Assembly: GCA_037349315.1 (NCBI GenBank)
Contig: JBAIAC010000051.1
Span: forward strand, 24,464,001 to 24,528,000
Source of the DNA: Chelydra serpentina
Taxonomy: Eukaryota; Chordata; Testudines; Chelydridae
DNA: 64,000 bases
Direction of reading: 5' to 3'
Shown one piece after another: positions 44,101-53,604 of this stretch. The position numbers and the translations under genes are program-made. Position 1 is the first letter of the stretch. The number at the start of each line of letters is the position of its first letter. Below the pieces are notes generated by a model. That model did no database searches, was not told the origin of the DNA, and saw nothing but the letters and a program-made list of their open reading frames with translations.

Positions 44101-44345
44101 TCATCAGACTTGCCCACAGCCAGTGGTGCTTAGAGAAAACCAGGCAGGTGCAGCAGCCCCTGGAGAGAGCGGACAGACCGAGCTGCAGGGGGGGGCCTCT
44201 GGACCAGCCAGGTAACGCCTCCGAAGCAGGGGTGCCCATGCTCCCCTGCAGCCATCTCTAGCCCCCACTGCTCCTGCCACCCCCCGCCTATGGAACCACC
44301 CCTGACCAAGCTCAGGAGCTGTAGCCTGTCTGCTGTGCAGAGCGC

Positions 44346-44364
44346 CGGGGGGGGGGGGGGGGGA
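44346..44364. repeat. Poly(G) run
   Basis: A run of 17 or more G residues, G4-type sequence, in the plus strand between the hAT-like end and the CpG block. Confidence 0.9.
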
Positions 44365-44518
44365 GGAAGACGGGGAGGTTGCTTTTGTCCGAGTGTCCCT
44401 CTCCCCCAGCCTTTGTACCTGGTCTCTGCTGAGATGCGGTGGGGGTCAGGGAGAGCGAGTCTGTGCTGGTGCCTCTGGGTCCAGACCCTGAATGCTCTTT
44501 TTAAAGAGACAGCCCACT

Positions 44519-44755
44519 GATACACTCACTCAGGCACACACTCACTCCCCCAACACACAATCTCTCTCTCTCACACACACACTCCCCCTGACACACACAG
44601 TCACACTCAAACACTCTCTTTCTCTCTCACACACTCACTCCCCCCAAGACTCAGAGCTGGGCATACACACAAACAGAACCACTACACTGAGGGTAACACA
44701 AGCTGGGATTGTACATTCTCTCTCTCTCTCTCACACACACACACACCTCCCAGTT
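44519..44755. repeat. Compound (CA)n/(CT)n microsatellite cluster
   Basis: Alternating 'cacacac' and 'ctctctc' tracts at 44519-44650 and again at 44715-44748, ending about 70 bases before the CpG-rich block. Confidence 0.9.
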
Positions 44756-44819
44756 GTTCCACTGGGCCTGGGAGCGTCCCACAACACGCACACGCCAGCA
44801 CTGAGGGGTCCCACTCCCT

Positions 44820-45480
44820 GGCTCTCCCCCACGTGCCCGCGCGGATACACCCTGCAGCCCCCTCGCCCACCCGACTCGGGGCTCTAGCCCCTCGCGCCTC
44901 CCCAGCCCCCTCACCAGCTGTGCTGGACTACGCCACGCCTCTCCGACATGCAGCCCGGAGCTGCGGAACGCCCCGCGGCGGTGCTCGGGCTGACAGCAGG
45001 GGCACTCGCCGGCTTCCAGCGCCAACTCTTCCCGGCGCCCCAAGAGCGCAGGCGAGCGGTGCCTGGCGAGAGCTTTCTCCCTTGCCCGGCTGCAAACAGC
45101 TCCCGGGCGCATCCGAGCAGCGGAAGCAACTCCGGAGTTTGCACCAAGCGAGGCGCGCTCCAATCAAACGGCCCCGTGTCCGCTCCCTGCTCGGCGCTGC
45201 GGCTCTGTCCGGAGCTCCCCTCCCTCTGACCCCTGCTGCGCGCTCCCCCTGGGCTGCCGCCGCGGAGCGGAGCCGGCTGCGCTTCGCTGTCCTGCATGCA
45301 GGGCTGCAGGGCGGCGATTGCTGGAGCCGGGCTTCCCACGCGCTCGCCGTCAGCCAAGCTCACATGCAGATCGGAGCAAGCAGCCAGAGGCGTGGAGCGA
45401 AGGGGCGGAGGTGTGGGGAGAGGTTCCGAGTCCAGCAATCCGGGGCTTGGCAGAGCCAGACAGAAAACTGGCCCCTGAGG
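44820..45480. promoter_or_regulatory. CpG-island-like GC-rich block, candidate promoter or 5' exon of the GPCR
   Basis: This is a dense run of CG dinucleotides and GC-rich sequence (for example 44830-44910 and 44960-45290), unlike the CpG-poor surroundings. It begins about 1.2 kb upstream of the minus-strand GPCR start codon and is the only long CpG-rich stretch not explained by a hAT element. Several overlapping frames run through it on both strands, as expected for GC-rich DNA; none resembles a known protein. The promoter role, and splicing to the coding exon through a 5' UTR intron, are inference. It could instead serve a gene on the plus strand. Confidence 0.5.
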
Positions 45481-45484
45481 TCCC

Positions 45485-46045
45485 CCAGCATTTCCCCTCG
45501 CCCCACCAGCTGAGCCACTGCAGGACAGGTCCTGTCTCCCATTTGAAAGGTGGTTGGCCCCGGGGTAGCCACGGGCAGAGCTCTCAGGCTGGGTGCTTGG
45601 CCTTTCCTGCGCTTTAAATCTCTCCTCCTTGATTCCGTTGGCCTTTAGGTTTAGATTTGATCATTTTCCATTTTTTTTCCAACCCTGCCCCCCTCCCCCC
45701 GCTTGGCTGGAGGGGCCGGGTTAGCTCTTGCAGGCCTCTGACTCTACAGGGTAACACCTGGCCCTGTACAGGCAGTGCCAAGCAGCCATATAGTTGGCAT
45801 CAGCAGCTACATGGGAATTCCCACAATGTAGGGGAACCCCCAGGTGGCGTGGGCCAACTGTATGCCAACGCCTTCAGCCCTTGGTATGAGGGTGTGACTA
45901 AAAGGGCCAAGGGTGGCCAGTGCATGCTGGTAATCCTCAGTCATGATGACATCCCCTCTGGGTCTATTATAGACCAGCCCAAGTTTGTGCAGCCCTGAAG
46001 CTGCTCAGGCTTGTACTGGGGGAGTGACCTGGCCCTTGGTTTGGT
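45485..46045. other. No gene recognised
   Basis: Sequence falls back to average composition after the CpG block. A frame at 45657-45998 has no known motif. Confidence 0.45.
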
Positions 46046-46047
46046 CC

Positions 46048-46103
46048 AGGATCATGAGATGTCATAATGGTCCCTTCTGACCTTAAAGTCTATGAGTCTA
46101 TGA
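46048..46103 (+). mobile_element. CR1 3' tail, very short insertion
   Basis: Only the terminal part 'aatggtcccttctgacctta' followed by 'aagtctatgagtctatgag' is present. It matches the end of the 39.8-41.2 kb CR1 and is an extreme 5'-truncation of the same subfamily. Confidence 0.75.
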
Positions 46104-46294
46104 GATGTAAATTTGGCTTAAATATGGCATAAAACATAAACCTTTGCAGTCAACTTTTGAGTCCTGCACGGAGCGGCTGGATCCCTGCCCAAGGATAGCA
46201 GGAGCTGCCAGACACCATTAGTCAGTTCTCCTTGTTCACCCACTCCGCCCGTCATGATCAACTAAAGTTGTGGCTTCATCTCAACTTTCTTTAA

Positions 46295-46910
46295 AAAAAA
46301 AAAAAGCATTAAGACAAAAGTGCTTCTCCTGGGCAAGAGAAGCCTCCTCAAGATAGACCTGTTCCTTTAACACCCTTCTTGACACAGATTTTCCCCTTGC
46401 CTCAGCTCCTATAGCTTTGGCATCATTCCTGACCCTGAACATTTCTTTTCCATCACATCTCCCATGTCTGTAATTCCCCCTTTGCAGCATTGTCCGTGTC
46501 TGCTTGATGCCATCTCTACCGAAATTCTCAACCACCTCTTCAGTTTTTCTCACCTTGGTTATTGCAGTGCCGTGTTCTGTGATCTTCCCAGCATCAGTTT
46601 CTGGTGTGAGCAGAATGCCACGACCACTGTACAGATGAAGAAGTGGGACCTTATCATCTTCATCCTCAAACACAGTCAGATTGGGATTCATTCCAGGATC
46701 CAGTTCAAGGATTTTAAAACCCTCCGTGAACGTTCCCCATCCTGTCTTAAGGCTCTCATCTTCCTCATCTCCCTTCCCCATTGCCTTCTGCTCCTTTAGC
46801 GCCAGCATCCCTTCTCACAACCTTGTCATTACTGGTGTAAGAGCCTTCTCCTTTGTAGCAACTGCCACCTAACAGCCTCCCTGTATCTCTCTATTTTACT
46901 GCTTCACCCT
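46295..46910 (+). mobile_element. L2 LINE 3' fragment
   Basis: The plus frame around 46500-46760 reads LFSFSHLGYCSAVFCDLP and HSRIQFKDFKTL, decayed forms of the L2 LDYCNSLL.GLP and SRIQFKIL blocks near the ORF2 C-terminus. The region is flanked on the right by a hAT MITE. It starts with an A-run at 46291. Confidence 0.7.
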
Positions 46911-46978
46911 GGCAGACATACTCAGTGGCCTTCCTTAGCTCCAGTGGATGAGTTAACAGGTTGAGTGTCACTCTAAGG

Positions 46979-47196
46979 CCGTGGTTTTCAAACTGGGGTA
47001 CGCGGACCCCTAGTGGCACACGAGGTCTTGTCAGGGGTACGCAAGAAATATCCTGTAATGGCGGACAACACACTTTATTTAGTAAGATTTGGCAAGCTAA
47101 TCATAGGTATATTATGACCCTATCTCAGATGGGGGTACATGGTAGACTACACTATTTGGAAAGGGATAAGCAGCCTTAAAAGTTTGAAAACCACTG
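46979..47196. mobile_element. hAT MITE of the 'cagtggtt...caaact' type
   Basis: The ends are 'ccgtggttttcaaactgggg' and 'agtttgaaaaccactg', flanked by 'ctctaagg' (46971-46978) and 'ctctaaag' (47197-47204), a 7/8 duplication. The left terminus has C where the family has A. No coding capacity. Confidence 0.85.
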
Positions 47197-47828
47197 CTCT
47201 AAAGCAACAGAAAGCTTTGGGTGGAGAAACCCTACCAAGAGCTGACTCAGGAGGGAGTTCTGGCTAAGGTTTACATCTGCGGTTTCCTAAGAATGAAGGA
47301 AAACTCCAGGAAGGGTGGAGGTCTCTTGTGAATGTGTGTTGTATTGATAGCAGGACAGGCCCACCATTTGCACTCAATGTCAGGATTATACGATGCCCTG
47401 AGCACTGGTGGGGCATTTTATATATAAGCAAATACAATAAAGATTAAGCCTTTGGCACACAAAAAAAATGGTTCTAATGTCTAGAGCGGTGTGTGAGCTG
47501 CTGCTGAGCACATAATGGGTGCTACACTGGCGACATATAAGTTACTTTGTTCCAGACCCTCACTCCTTGCTTTGTAAAATTCTCAGGCTTACGTTGAATA
47601 TATCCAAAATGATGTAATTCTGCTGTAATAGCATATTTGTCACTGTTCTCTACTGTGACCCATCTGGTAGAAGGTCATACCTACTTACTGCAAGTGTTTA
47701 TCATCGATGATTACAACAAATTGCACTCTAGAAGTGCCTATTTGGTGGCTTACAAGCTTGCTACCTTGTTATTTATTCTCCTTTAAAGATCTCACCGTTT
47801 CTATCACCCTTTTTTTTGTTATATATAT

Positions 47829-47857
47829 ATACAATTTCTGTCAGACAAAAGAGGTGT

Positions 47858-47923
<66 letters not shown>

Positions 47924-47948
47924 CTCTTTTGTCTGACAGAAATTGTAT
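47829..47948. repeat. Palindrome of about 120 bp with an (AT)n centre
   Basis: A unique-sequence arm 'acaatttctgtcagacaaaa' followed by 'gaggtgtgta' at 47831-47860 is repeated in exact reverse complement at 47917-47946, with 50-60 bases of TA repeats between. The right arm has two extra CA units. The structure can extrude as a cruciform. Confidence 0.95.
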
Positions 47949-48008
47949 CTTTCTTGCAAAAAGGTTCTCAGCAAAGTCTCCAATGACCTCTTCCTGGAAT
48001 CTGCCATA
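47940..48008 (+). mobile_element. Short L2 LINE fragment
   Basis: Just right of the AT palindrome the frame FSKVSNDLFLESA matches the KFSNDLFLA segment of the L2 copy at 49193. It is only about 50 bases and starts inside or at the palindrome arm. Confidence 0.45.
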
Positions 48009-48639
48009 TGAGTTCTGGTTGCTTTATGGAGTTGTTATTATGAAATGGTTGTATCATGGAATGCCTCTATGTGGATGTGGAATCTACAATTTGCTGATGT
48101 GCTGTAGCATGTCTCTGCCAGATGAGGGCATGGACACCTCAGAAGACTCTGCCCAATCCCCAAGAACTCTCCAGACTGGTGAGGAAACTGAGGCATGGAA
48201 ATGCATAGTGGTGTGTTTATTATTTTTGTCGAGATCTGTGGCTGCTAAATGAAGAGTAATGGTGTCTAGAATCCTGAGCAAAGTCTGTCTGTCTGTGTGT
48301 CTGTTGGCTTTCACTATCGCATATACCTGAAGAATTAAACTGGAAACCCAGAGCCCCTACAAAGCTGGAGTTATGAGACAGCGAATGTTTAGGCTACAAA
48401 GGGAACCTGAGGGGTCAGCATTGGTTCCTGGGGCTAGGCAATCAGGACCTGGGTCGGGTGTCTGCTCTAAGCACAGGCTGGAGGGGGAGAGACTGCAGAT
48501 TCAGAAAAAAAAACCCACTATAGCTTCAGAGAGATCAGCTGCAACTGGAGGTCAGATGACCCGGTGACCGAGAGAGGCAGAGACAACATGGACTGGACAT
48601 GGAGAGAGCATGCCAGCAGCACCCTTAGCGGTACATGGG

Positions 48640-49150
48640 ACCAGACCGTAGTCACCTGTCCCCTCAGATGCATCAATTCTAAATTGTTACCTCACTATAG
48701 GGATGGGAGTGGTATGGATGAGTTTTTAAACGCTTTTGAGCAGAGCTGTAAGTTAAATTGAGTGGCTGACAAGGACCAGGTCCAGTGGCTGTCCAGGCAC
48801 TAGATGTATTCACCCAGATGCCTATGGAGGACTATGGCAGTTATGAACACTGTAAACAGACTGTGCTACAAAAGTTCAAACTGACACCTGAGGCATCCAG
48901 GAAGAAACCTCGGGGGGGTGGGGGGTGGCGGGGTGCTCAGAGGAAAGGGAATGTGAGTTACGTTGAGGTGCAATCCAGATAAGGGGTTACATGTGAAAAC
49001 AAGGGGAGGCTGGTTGCAGGGTTCCACATGTTGAAGAGACTTACGAGTCTGGAGCAATTTCATAAACACTGCTCCCCTGACCTAAAATTGTGGTTAATAG
49101 ACCAAGACCCAAGGGATGTGTCCTGGGCAGGGGAATAGGATGATGCTTTG
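48640..49150 (+). pseudogene. Broken Gypsy-type retrotransposon gag with SCAN-like sequence
   Basis: Three pieces in successive frames resemble capsid of a Gypsy/Ty3-like gag: GMDEFLNAFEQSCKL (about 48710-48758, then a TGA), QALDVFTQMPMEDYGSYEH and TVLQKFKLTPEASRK (48788-48905), and LEQFHKHCSPDLKLW with DQDPRD (49049-49115). The last resembles the LEQFL...P.EL..W...P core of SCAN domains, which derive from such a gag. At least one stop and one frameshift interrupt it, and a G-run (48912-48935) is inserted. No pol follows; an L2 piece begins at 49193. Confidence 0.6.
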
Positions 49151-49192
49151 GCAGGCAGTGGTCTAGAGTTGAGAGCAGGCCAAAAGAGAATG

Positions 49193-49827
49193 GAAAAACC
49201 ACTCTCACCAAATTCTCCAATGACCTCTTCCTTGCCAGAGGTCAGAACTAGGACTCCATCCTCATTCTCTTTGACCTGTCAGCTGCCTGCAACCCCATCG
49301 ACCACACTTTTGTCCCCCTTGGCTGCCATGATGGTGTTCTTTCCTGCTTCTCTTACCTCTCTAATTGCTCCCTCAGTTTGTCCGTCAGAGGATCTTCCAC
49401 ATCCCCCTTCCAAATTTCTGTTGGGGTTCTATTGGGCTCAGTCCTTGGTTCCCTTCTCTATTCAGTCTACACTTTATCTCTGAGTAATCTCACCCGCAAA
49501 CGCAAATTTAACTGCCATCTCTATGCCAATGACTCACAGATCTACATCTCTACCCCAGACATGTCTCCTTCAGTCCAACACCTGGCCTGTTTCTCTGACA
49601 CCTCCTTATGGATGTCTAGCTAGCCGTGCAAATTCAACATAACTAAAGTAGAGATCCAATCTTCCCCCTCCCATAAAAAACCCCTCCCCACTACCTCCTT
49701 TTTCAGTCACTGTGGACACTACTCCATCCTGCCTGTCACTCCAGCCTGTAACCTGGGCATCATCTTCGTCCTGGTCTTTCCTATCTGTTCACAGAGCATG
49801 TCCAATACCAGTGTCTGCACTGCAAGA
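49193..49827 (+). mobile_element. L2 LINE reverse-transcriptase fragment
   Basis: The plus frames read KFSNDLFLA, then LSVRGSSTSPFQISVGVLLG and SVLGSLLYSVYTLSLSNL, and the catalytic box as YANDSQIYISTPD (49520-49560), where L2 has YADDTQ. The first catalytic Asp is retained and the second is Asn, so it is dead. A frameshift separates the N-terminal part. It abuts a CR1 remnant. Confidence 0.75.
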
Positions 49828-49970
49828 AGGATGTGGAAATACTGGAGAGAGTTCAATAGAGGACCACAGACATGATTGAGGAGCTGGAAAACAAGGCTTA
49901 CAGTGTGAGGCTGAAGGCGTTCAGCCTATTCAGCTCGTCAAAGAGCAGGTTCAGAGGTGACTTGATCACT
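49828..49970 (+). mobile_element. CR1 ORF2 C-terminal remnant
   Basis: In the plus frame the sequence reads EILERVQ, stop, RTTDMIEELENKAYS and then LFSSSKSRFRGDLITVY, a decayed version of the [15 protein letters not shown]...[17 protein letters not shown] blocks seen in the other CR1 copies. It is interrupted by a stop and joins unrelated repeat sequence on both sides. Confidence 0.65.
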
Positions 49971-50130
49971 GTGTATGGATATGACAGTTGTATGCAATAT
50001 CTTTGGGGAGCATATTGTATTAAATCTCTGAATGGTTTGGATTTGACTGTGTTCTGCTCCATGTGGGGAGGGTTACCACAGCTCCTCTAGGAACTAAAAA
50101 CAGTGGGAGGTGATTGAGGTGAATCACAGA
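49970..50130 (+). repeat. Unclassified repeat shared with 58250-58620
   Basis: 'ctcctctaggaactaaaaac' with 'gattgaggtgaatcac' parallels 'gcttcaggaactaaagccat' with 'gactaaggggaatcactc' at 58360-58400. Both are preceded by a 'ggatttgactgtgt...ggatgtgtaactgtg'-type segment. Confidence 0.45.
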
Positions 50131-50397
50131 GGGCAGGTCTACAAACTTGCGCACTGTAGGCCATCTGATGAAGATGCTCTAAGATGACAGGAGAGAGCTC
50201 TCCCGTCAGCTTAATAACGTCACCCCCACGAGAGGTGGTAGCTCTGTCAGTGGGAGAAGCTCTCCCACCCACATAGAGTTGTCTATATGGGGGTTAAGGT
50301 TGGTATAATGCCATCACTCCGGGGGGTGGCTTTTTCACATACTTCAGTGTAACTACGTTGCTCAGGGGTGTGAAAAAGCCTAGTCATACCGTAGGAA
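50131..50397. mobile_element. MITE, diverged
   Basis: It contains 'gagagctctcccgtcagctt', 'gagaagctctcccacccaca' and 'actacgttgctcaggggtgt', words of a common turtle foldback element. Palindromes near 50190 and 50250 remain visible. Confidence 0.55.
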
Positions 50398-50499
50398 GTG
50401 TCCCGAGACTCATCAGCTGTACCGAGTTACCGCCCCTGTGTCTTCAACGGCTAGTAGCAAATATATCCAATGGCCAGAAATGGGACGCTAGATGGGGAG

Positions 50500-50882
50500 G
50501 GCACTGAGTTATCTCAGATAATTCTTTCTCTGATATCTGGATGGTGGGTCTTGTCTACACGCTCGGGGTCTAACTGATCACCATATTTGGGGTCTGGAAA
50601 GAATTTTCCCCTGGGTCAGATTGGTAGAGGCCCCAGTGGGGGAGGGGGGGGTCAGCCTTCCTCTTCAGCATGGCGCATGGGTCACTTGCAGGTTTAAACT
50701 AGTGTAAATGGTGGATTCTCTGTAACTTGAAGTCTTTAAATCATGATGTGAGGATGTCAATAACTCAGCCAGAGGTTAGGGGTCTATTGCAGGAGTGGGT
50801 GGGTGCGGTTCTGTGGCCTGTGATGTGCAGGAGGTCAGACTAGATGGTCATGCTGGTCCCTTCTAGCCTTAAAGTCTATGCA
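50500..50882 (+). mobile_element. CR1 3' UTR fragment
   Basis: It contains 'accatatttggggtctggaa', 'cagcatggcgcatgggtcac', 'aacttgaagtctttaaatca' and ends 'ccttctagccttaaagtcta'. These align along their length with the 3' UTR of the CR1 at 40805-41238, with an inserted G-run near 50640. No coding part remains. Confidence 0.85.
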
Positions 50883-51954
50883 AGACTGCAACAACTGAAT
50901 TCTGTTTAGGCTGGAAGGAGGGTGGGTGGGTGGTTTACATTTGCCAGGAAAGTTTAGTAGCTGGTTGGAAAGATTTAGTAGCTGGTTAAAGGCTGCTCAG
51001 GTGTTTAGGAAAGCTGAAATTCAGCCCTGTGCAGAGAGCCAGCATGAGCCTTTGGCCCCTGGTTTAAGTGGAATTTAGGGCCAGCACAAAGCCTCTGCAT
51101 CTGTGACAGAGTGAACGATCCCATAGGGGGAGAAAAAACCCCAATCCTACACAGCTGGCTCCAATGACCCAACTCTCTAAGGCTGCTGAGAGTGGGAGGG
51201 GGCGAGTCCTCTATAAGAGAGATGCAGCACAGCCGAGGGCAGGAAAGGTAACACCCAAAAAGGTTGGGATGTGGTAGGCGTGCTAAGGGGGAAAGCCCCA
51301 GAAAGGGCCAGGAGGGAAGCAATCACCTTGGGCAAAAGGTACTGATTTTGGAGGGAGGGAGTGTAGGCTGGGCCTGCCTCCCTAGAAGACTTTGGACTTG
51401 TATGAAAATGGTGCTGAAGACTTTGACATTTAGATAATAGTACTAAAAACTGATTAGCCACCCCACTTTTTTTAGAGCTACTATATTATTTCTGGCTACC
51501 CCCCTCCCCTCGCCATTATCTCTGTGGTGGTCTGGTTGCTCTGGCAATGGGTTGGTGATATTTGGAGTGGTGGGGTTTTGACTGATCTGGGGGGCTGTCT
51601 GCTAAACTCTTTGGGGCTGGTATGAATCTGACTCCTCACAGCATCCCTTGAGTTCCATGCAAATACTGTGGGCCTGCAGCTGGTGCTCTGTGCAGGGGTA
51701 AACTTCACCCCAAAAGAATATTGCACAAGTCCTGGAGTGGGGTAGGCAGACAAAAGAGTGGGAGCTGCTTTCTCACCCATGAAACGGAACTGTGGCCAAT
51801 GTGATTGGGAGGTGATGGAAATCAAGCCATTCACATAATATTGCTACATTTGTATTGCCTAAACATGAAGAGTCTGGTCTGATTATGTGGGAGGAAAGAT
51901 GGCCGAGAGCTAGCTCCATAAAGGGATTTAGGTGCCTAAGTCCAAAATTTAGAT

Positions 51955-52135
51955 CCTCAAAACTGCTGCTCAGGTGCCCCCCTAACCTTGTGGGTACCTA
52001 AATTCCCTATGTACTTAAATTTCTGATACTAAAGTCCCTTTGGCACCTAAACCTCTGCTGGTGGGTGTGTGCGCCAGGTCTAAGTCCTGACCCTGCCAAG
52101 CTGCTCTGTGCTTAAACCCTAGGAGAATCCTCAGC
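51955..52135. repeat. 'gcctaa'-rich ancient repeat
   Basis: 'aggtgcctaagtccaaaatt' with 'tgggtacctaaattccctat' and 'tttggcacctaaacctctgc' show repeated and inverted 'cacctaa' words. Confidence 0.45.
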
Positions 52136-52248
52136 TAGGCGCTTCCCTGCCTATCCTGCCTGCAGGGCCCCATCTTGGAGGTGTGTATAGAGGCCGTCTC
52201 AGAGCAGGTCCCCTGGGCACTGCACAAAACACATTTGAGGTTTGGTGG

Positions 52249-53108
52249 TGTCAGGGTTCCCCCACCCCACTGTGAACTCTTGGGTACAGATGTGGGGACG
52301 TGCATGAAAGACCCCCTAAGATTATATTCTACCATCTTAGGTTAAAATTTCTCTAAGTCACTAATTCCTTAGACTGATATTGCTGCCACCACCAAGTGAT
52401 TTACACAAAATATTCAGGGAAGGGTCACTTGGAATCCCTATCCCCCCAAGATATCCCCCCCAAAAAAACCTTGTCACCCCCTTTCCTCGGGAGGCTTGAG
52501 AATAAAATACCAACCAGTTGCCTTAGCAATGTGAGCACAGATCAGACCCTTTGTCTTCAGGACACTGAAAACAAAACAGGTTCTTAAAAGAAGAACTTTA
52601 TTTATAAAGAAAAAAGTAAAAATCACACCTGCAAAATCAGGATTTAAGGTAACTTTTACAGGGTAATAAAAAGATTTAAAACACAGAGGATTCCCCTCTG
52701 GGCTCAGCTTCACAATTACAAAATAGGAATGAAACTACCTCTTTAGCATAGGGAAATTCAGAAGCCAAAACAAGAGATAACCTAACGCATTTCCTTGTCC
52801 TACTCCGTTTCTGTGGTTTTAGCTGGATTATTCCAGGTATGTTTCAGGAGATATTGTACCTGCTTGGCTTCTCCCTCGTCCAGAGACAGAACAACACACA
52901 CAACAACAAAACAAATCCTTCTCACCCCCCCATTTGAAAGTATTTTCTTTCCTCATTGGTCCTTTTGGTCAGGTGCCAACTAGGTTATTTGAACTGCTTA
53001 ACCCTTTACAGCTAAGGCAATCCAGTACAGCTGCCAAGGAGGGATTTTATGGTACTGAATGGCTGGCACACATAAAAGTTGCTTCTCTTTCCCCCTATAT
53101 TCATGACA
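52249..53108 (-). mobile_element. Solo LTR with 5-bp target duplication
   Basis: The 860-bp segment starts TGTC and ends GACA on the plus strand, flanked by the identical 5-mer 'ggtgg' (52244-52248 and 53109-53113). Its minus strand starts 'TGTCATGAATATAG' and carries AATAAA at 52602-52597 in the expected middle position, so transcription is minus. No internal retroviral or retrotransposon coding sequence is next to it. The sequence resembles an LTR abundant in turtle genomes; the family (ERV or Gypsy) I cannot settle. Confidence 0.8.
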
Positions 53109-53137
53109 GGTGGTAATTTCTCCTTCTTCCCAATAGC

Positions 53138-53265
53138 CCAGTGGGTCAAGAACTCAGCTAGGATATGGGAAAGCAGGGTTTAAATCCCACCTCTGCCTGA
53201 TTTGGAGCAGGGCTTTGAAGTTGGGTCTCCGACTTCCTTGTTGAGTTGGGCTATGGGGAATTATG
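53138..53265 (+). mobile_element. tRNA-like SINE, older family
   Basis: 'aatagcccagtgggtcaaga' (A-box-like) and 'agggtttaaatcccacctct' (B-box-like) are followed by 'gatttggagcagggctttga'. It starts right after the LTR target duplication at 53113. Confidence 0.55.
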
Positions 53266-53477
53266 GGGTCTCTCTCAATCTGTCCTGGTGAAGTTGTTCC
53301 GCTTGGTATAAAATACCTCACTATTCATTGGGTCAGAGAGTATGTGACTGTGCAGTCTAGTAGTTAGCACTCTGCCTGGGAGACTTAGGAGTCCCTGCTT
53401 CACTGACTATTTAATTATTCATACGAAGTGGAGTATGCACAATTGTGATAAGTGCTCCTGCACTCAGCCTGAAGATG

Positions 53478-53600
53478 TGGGCCTTAGCCTTTTTGCTTCC
53501 CCATCTGCAAAACTGACATGTTAATTATCTGCCTCACAGGGGTGTTGAGATATAATTTGTTAATAGCTGTAGTCGGTAAAGTGCTCTTAAATCTGTGGCT
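53478..53600 (-). mobile_element. MIR-like fragment, antisense
   Basis: 'cttccccatctgcaaaactg', 'tctgcctcacaggggtgttg' and 'tagtcggtaaagtgctctta' follow the order of the MIR core on the minus strand. Confidence 0.6.
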
Positions 53601-53604
53601 GGAA

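Noticed and set aside
44833..45513. 226-codon plus frame and the opposing 170-175-codon minus frames
   Set aside because: All run through the CpG-rich block, where stop codons are rare by composition; none shows a domain.
46281..46808. 175-codon minus frame with many Lys/Glu residues
   Set aside because: It is antisense to an L2 LINE fragment identified on the plus strand.
47707..48252. 181-codon plus frame
   Set aside because: It crosses the AT palindrome and gives alternating Tyr/Ile residues; it is a chance frame.
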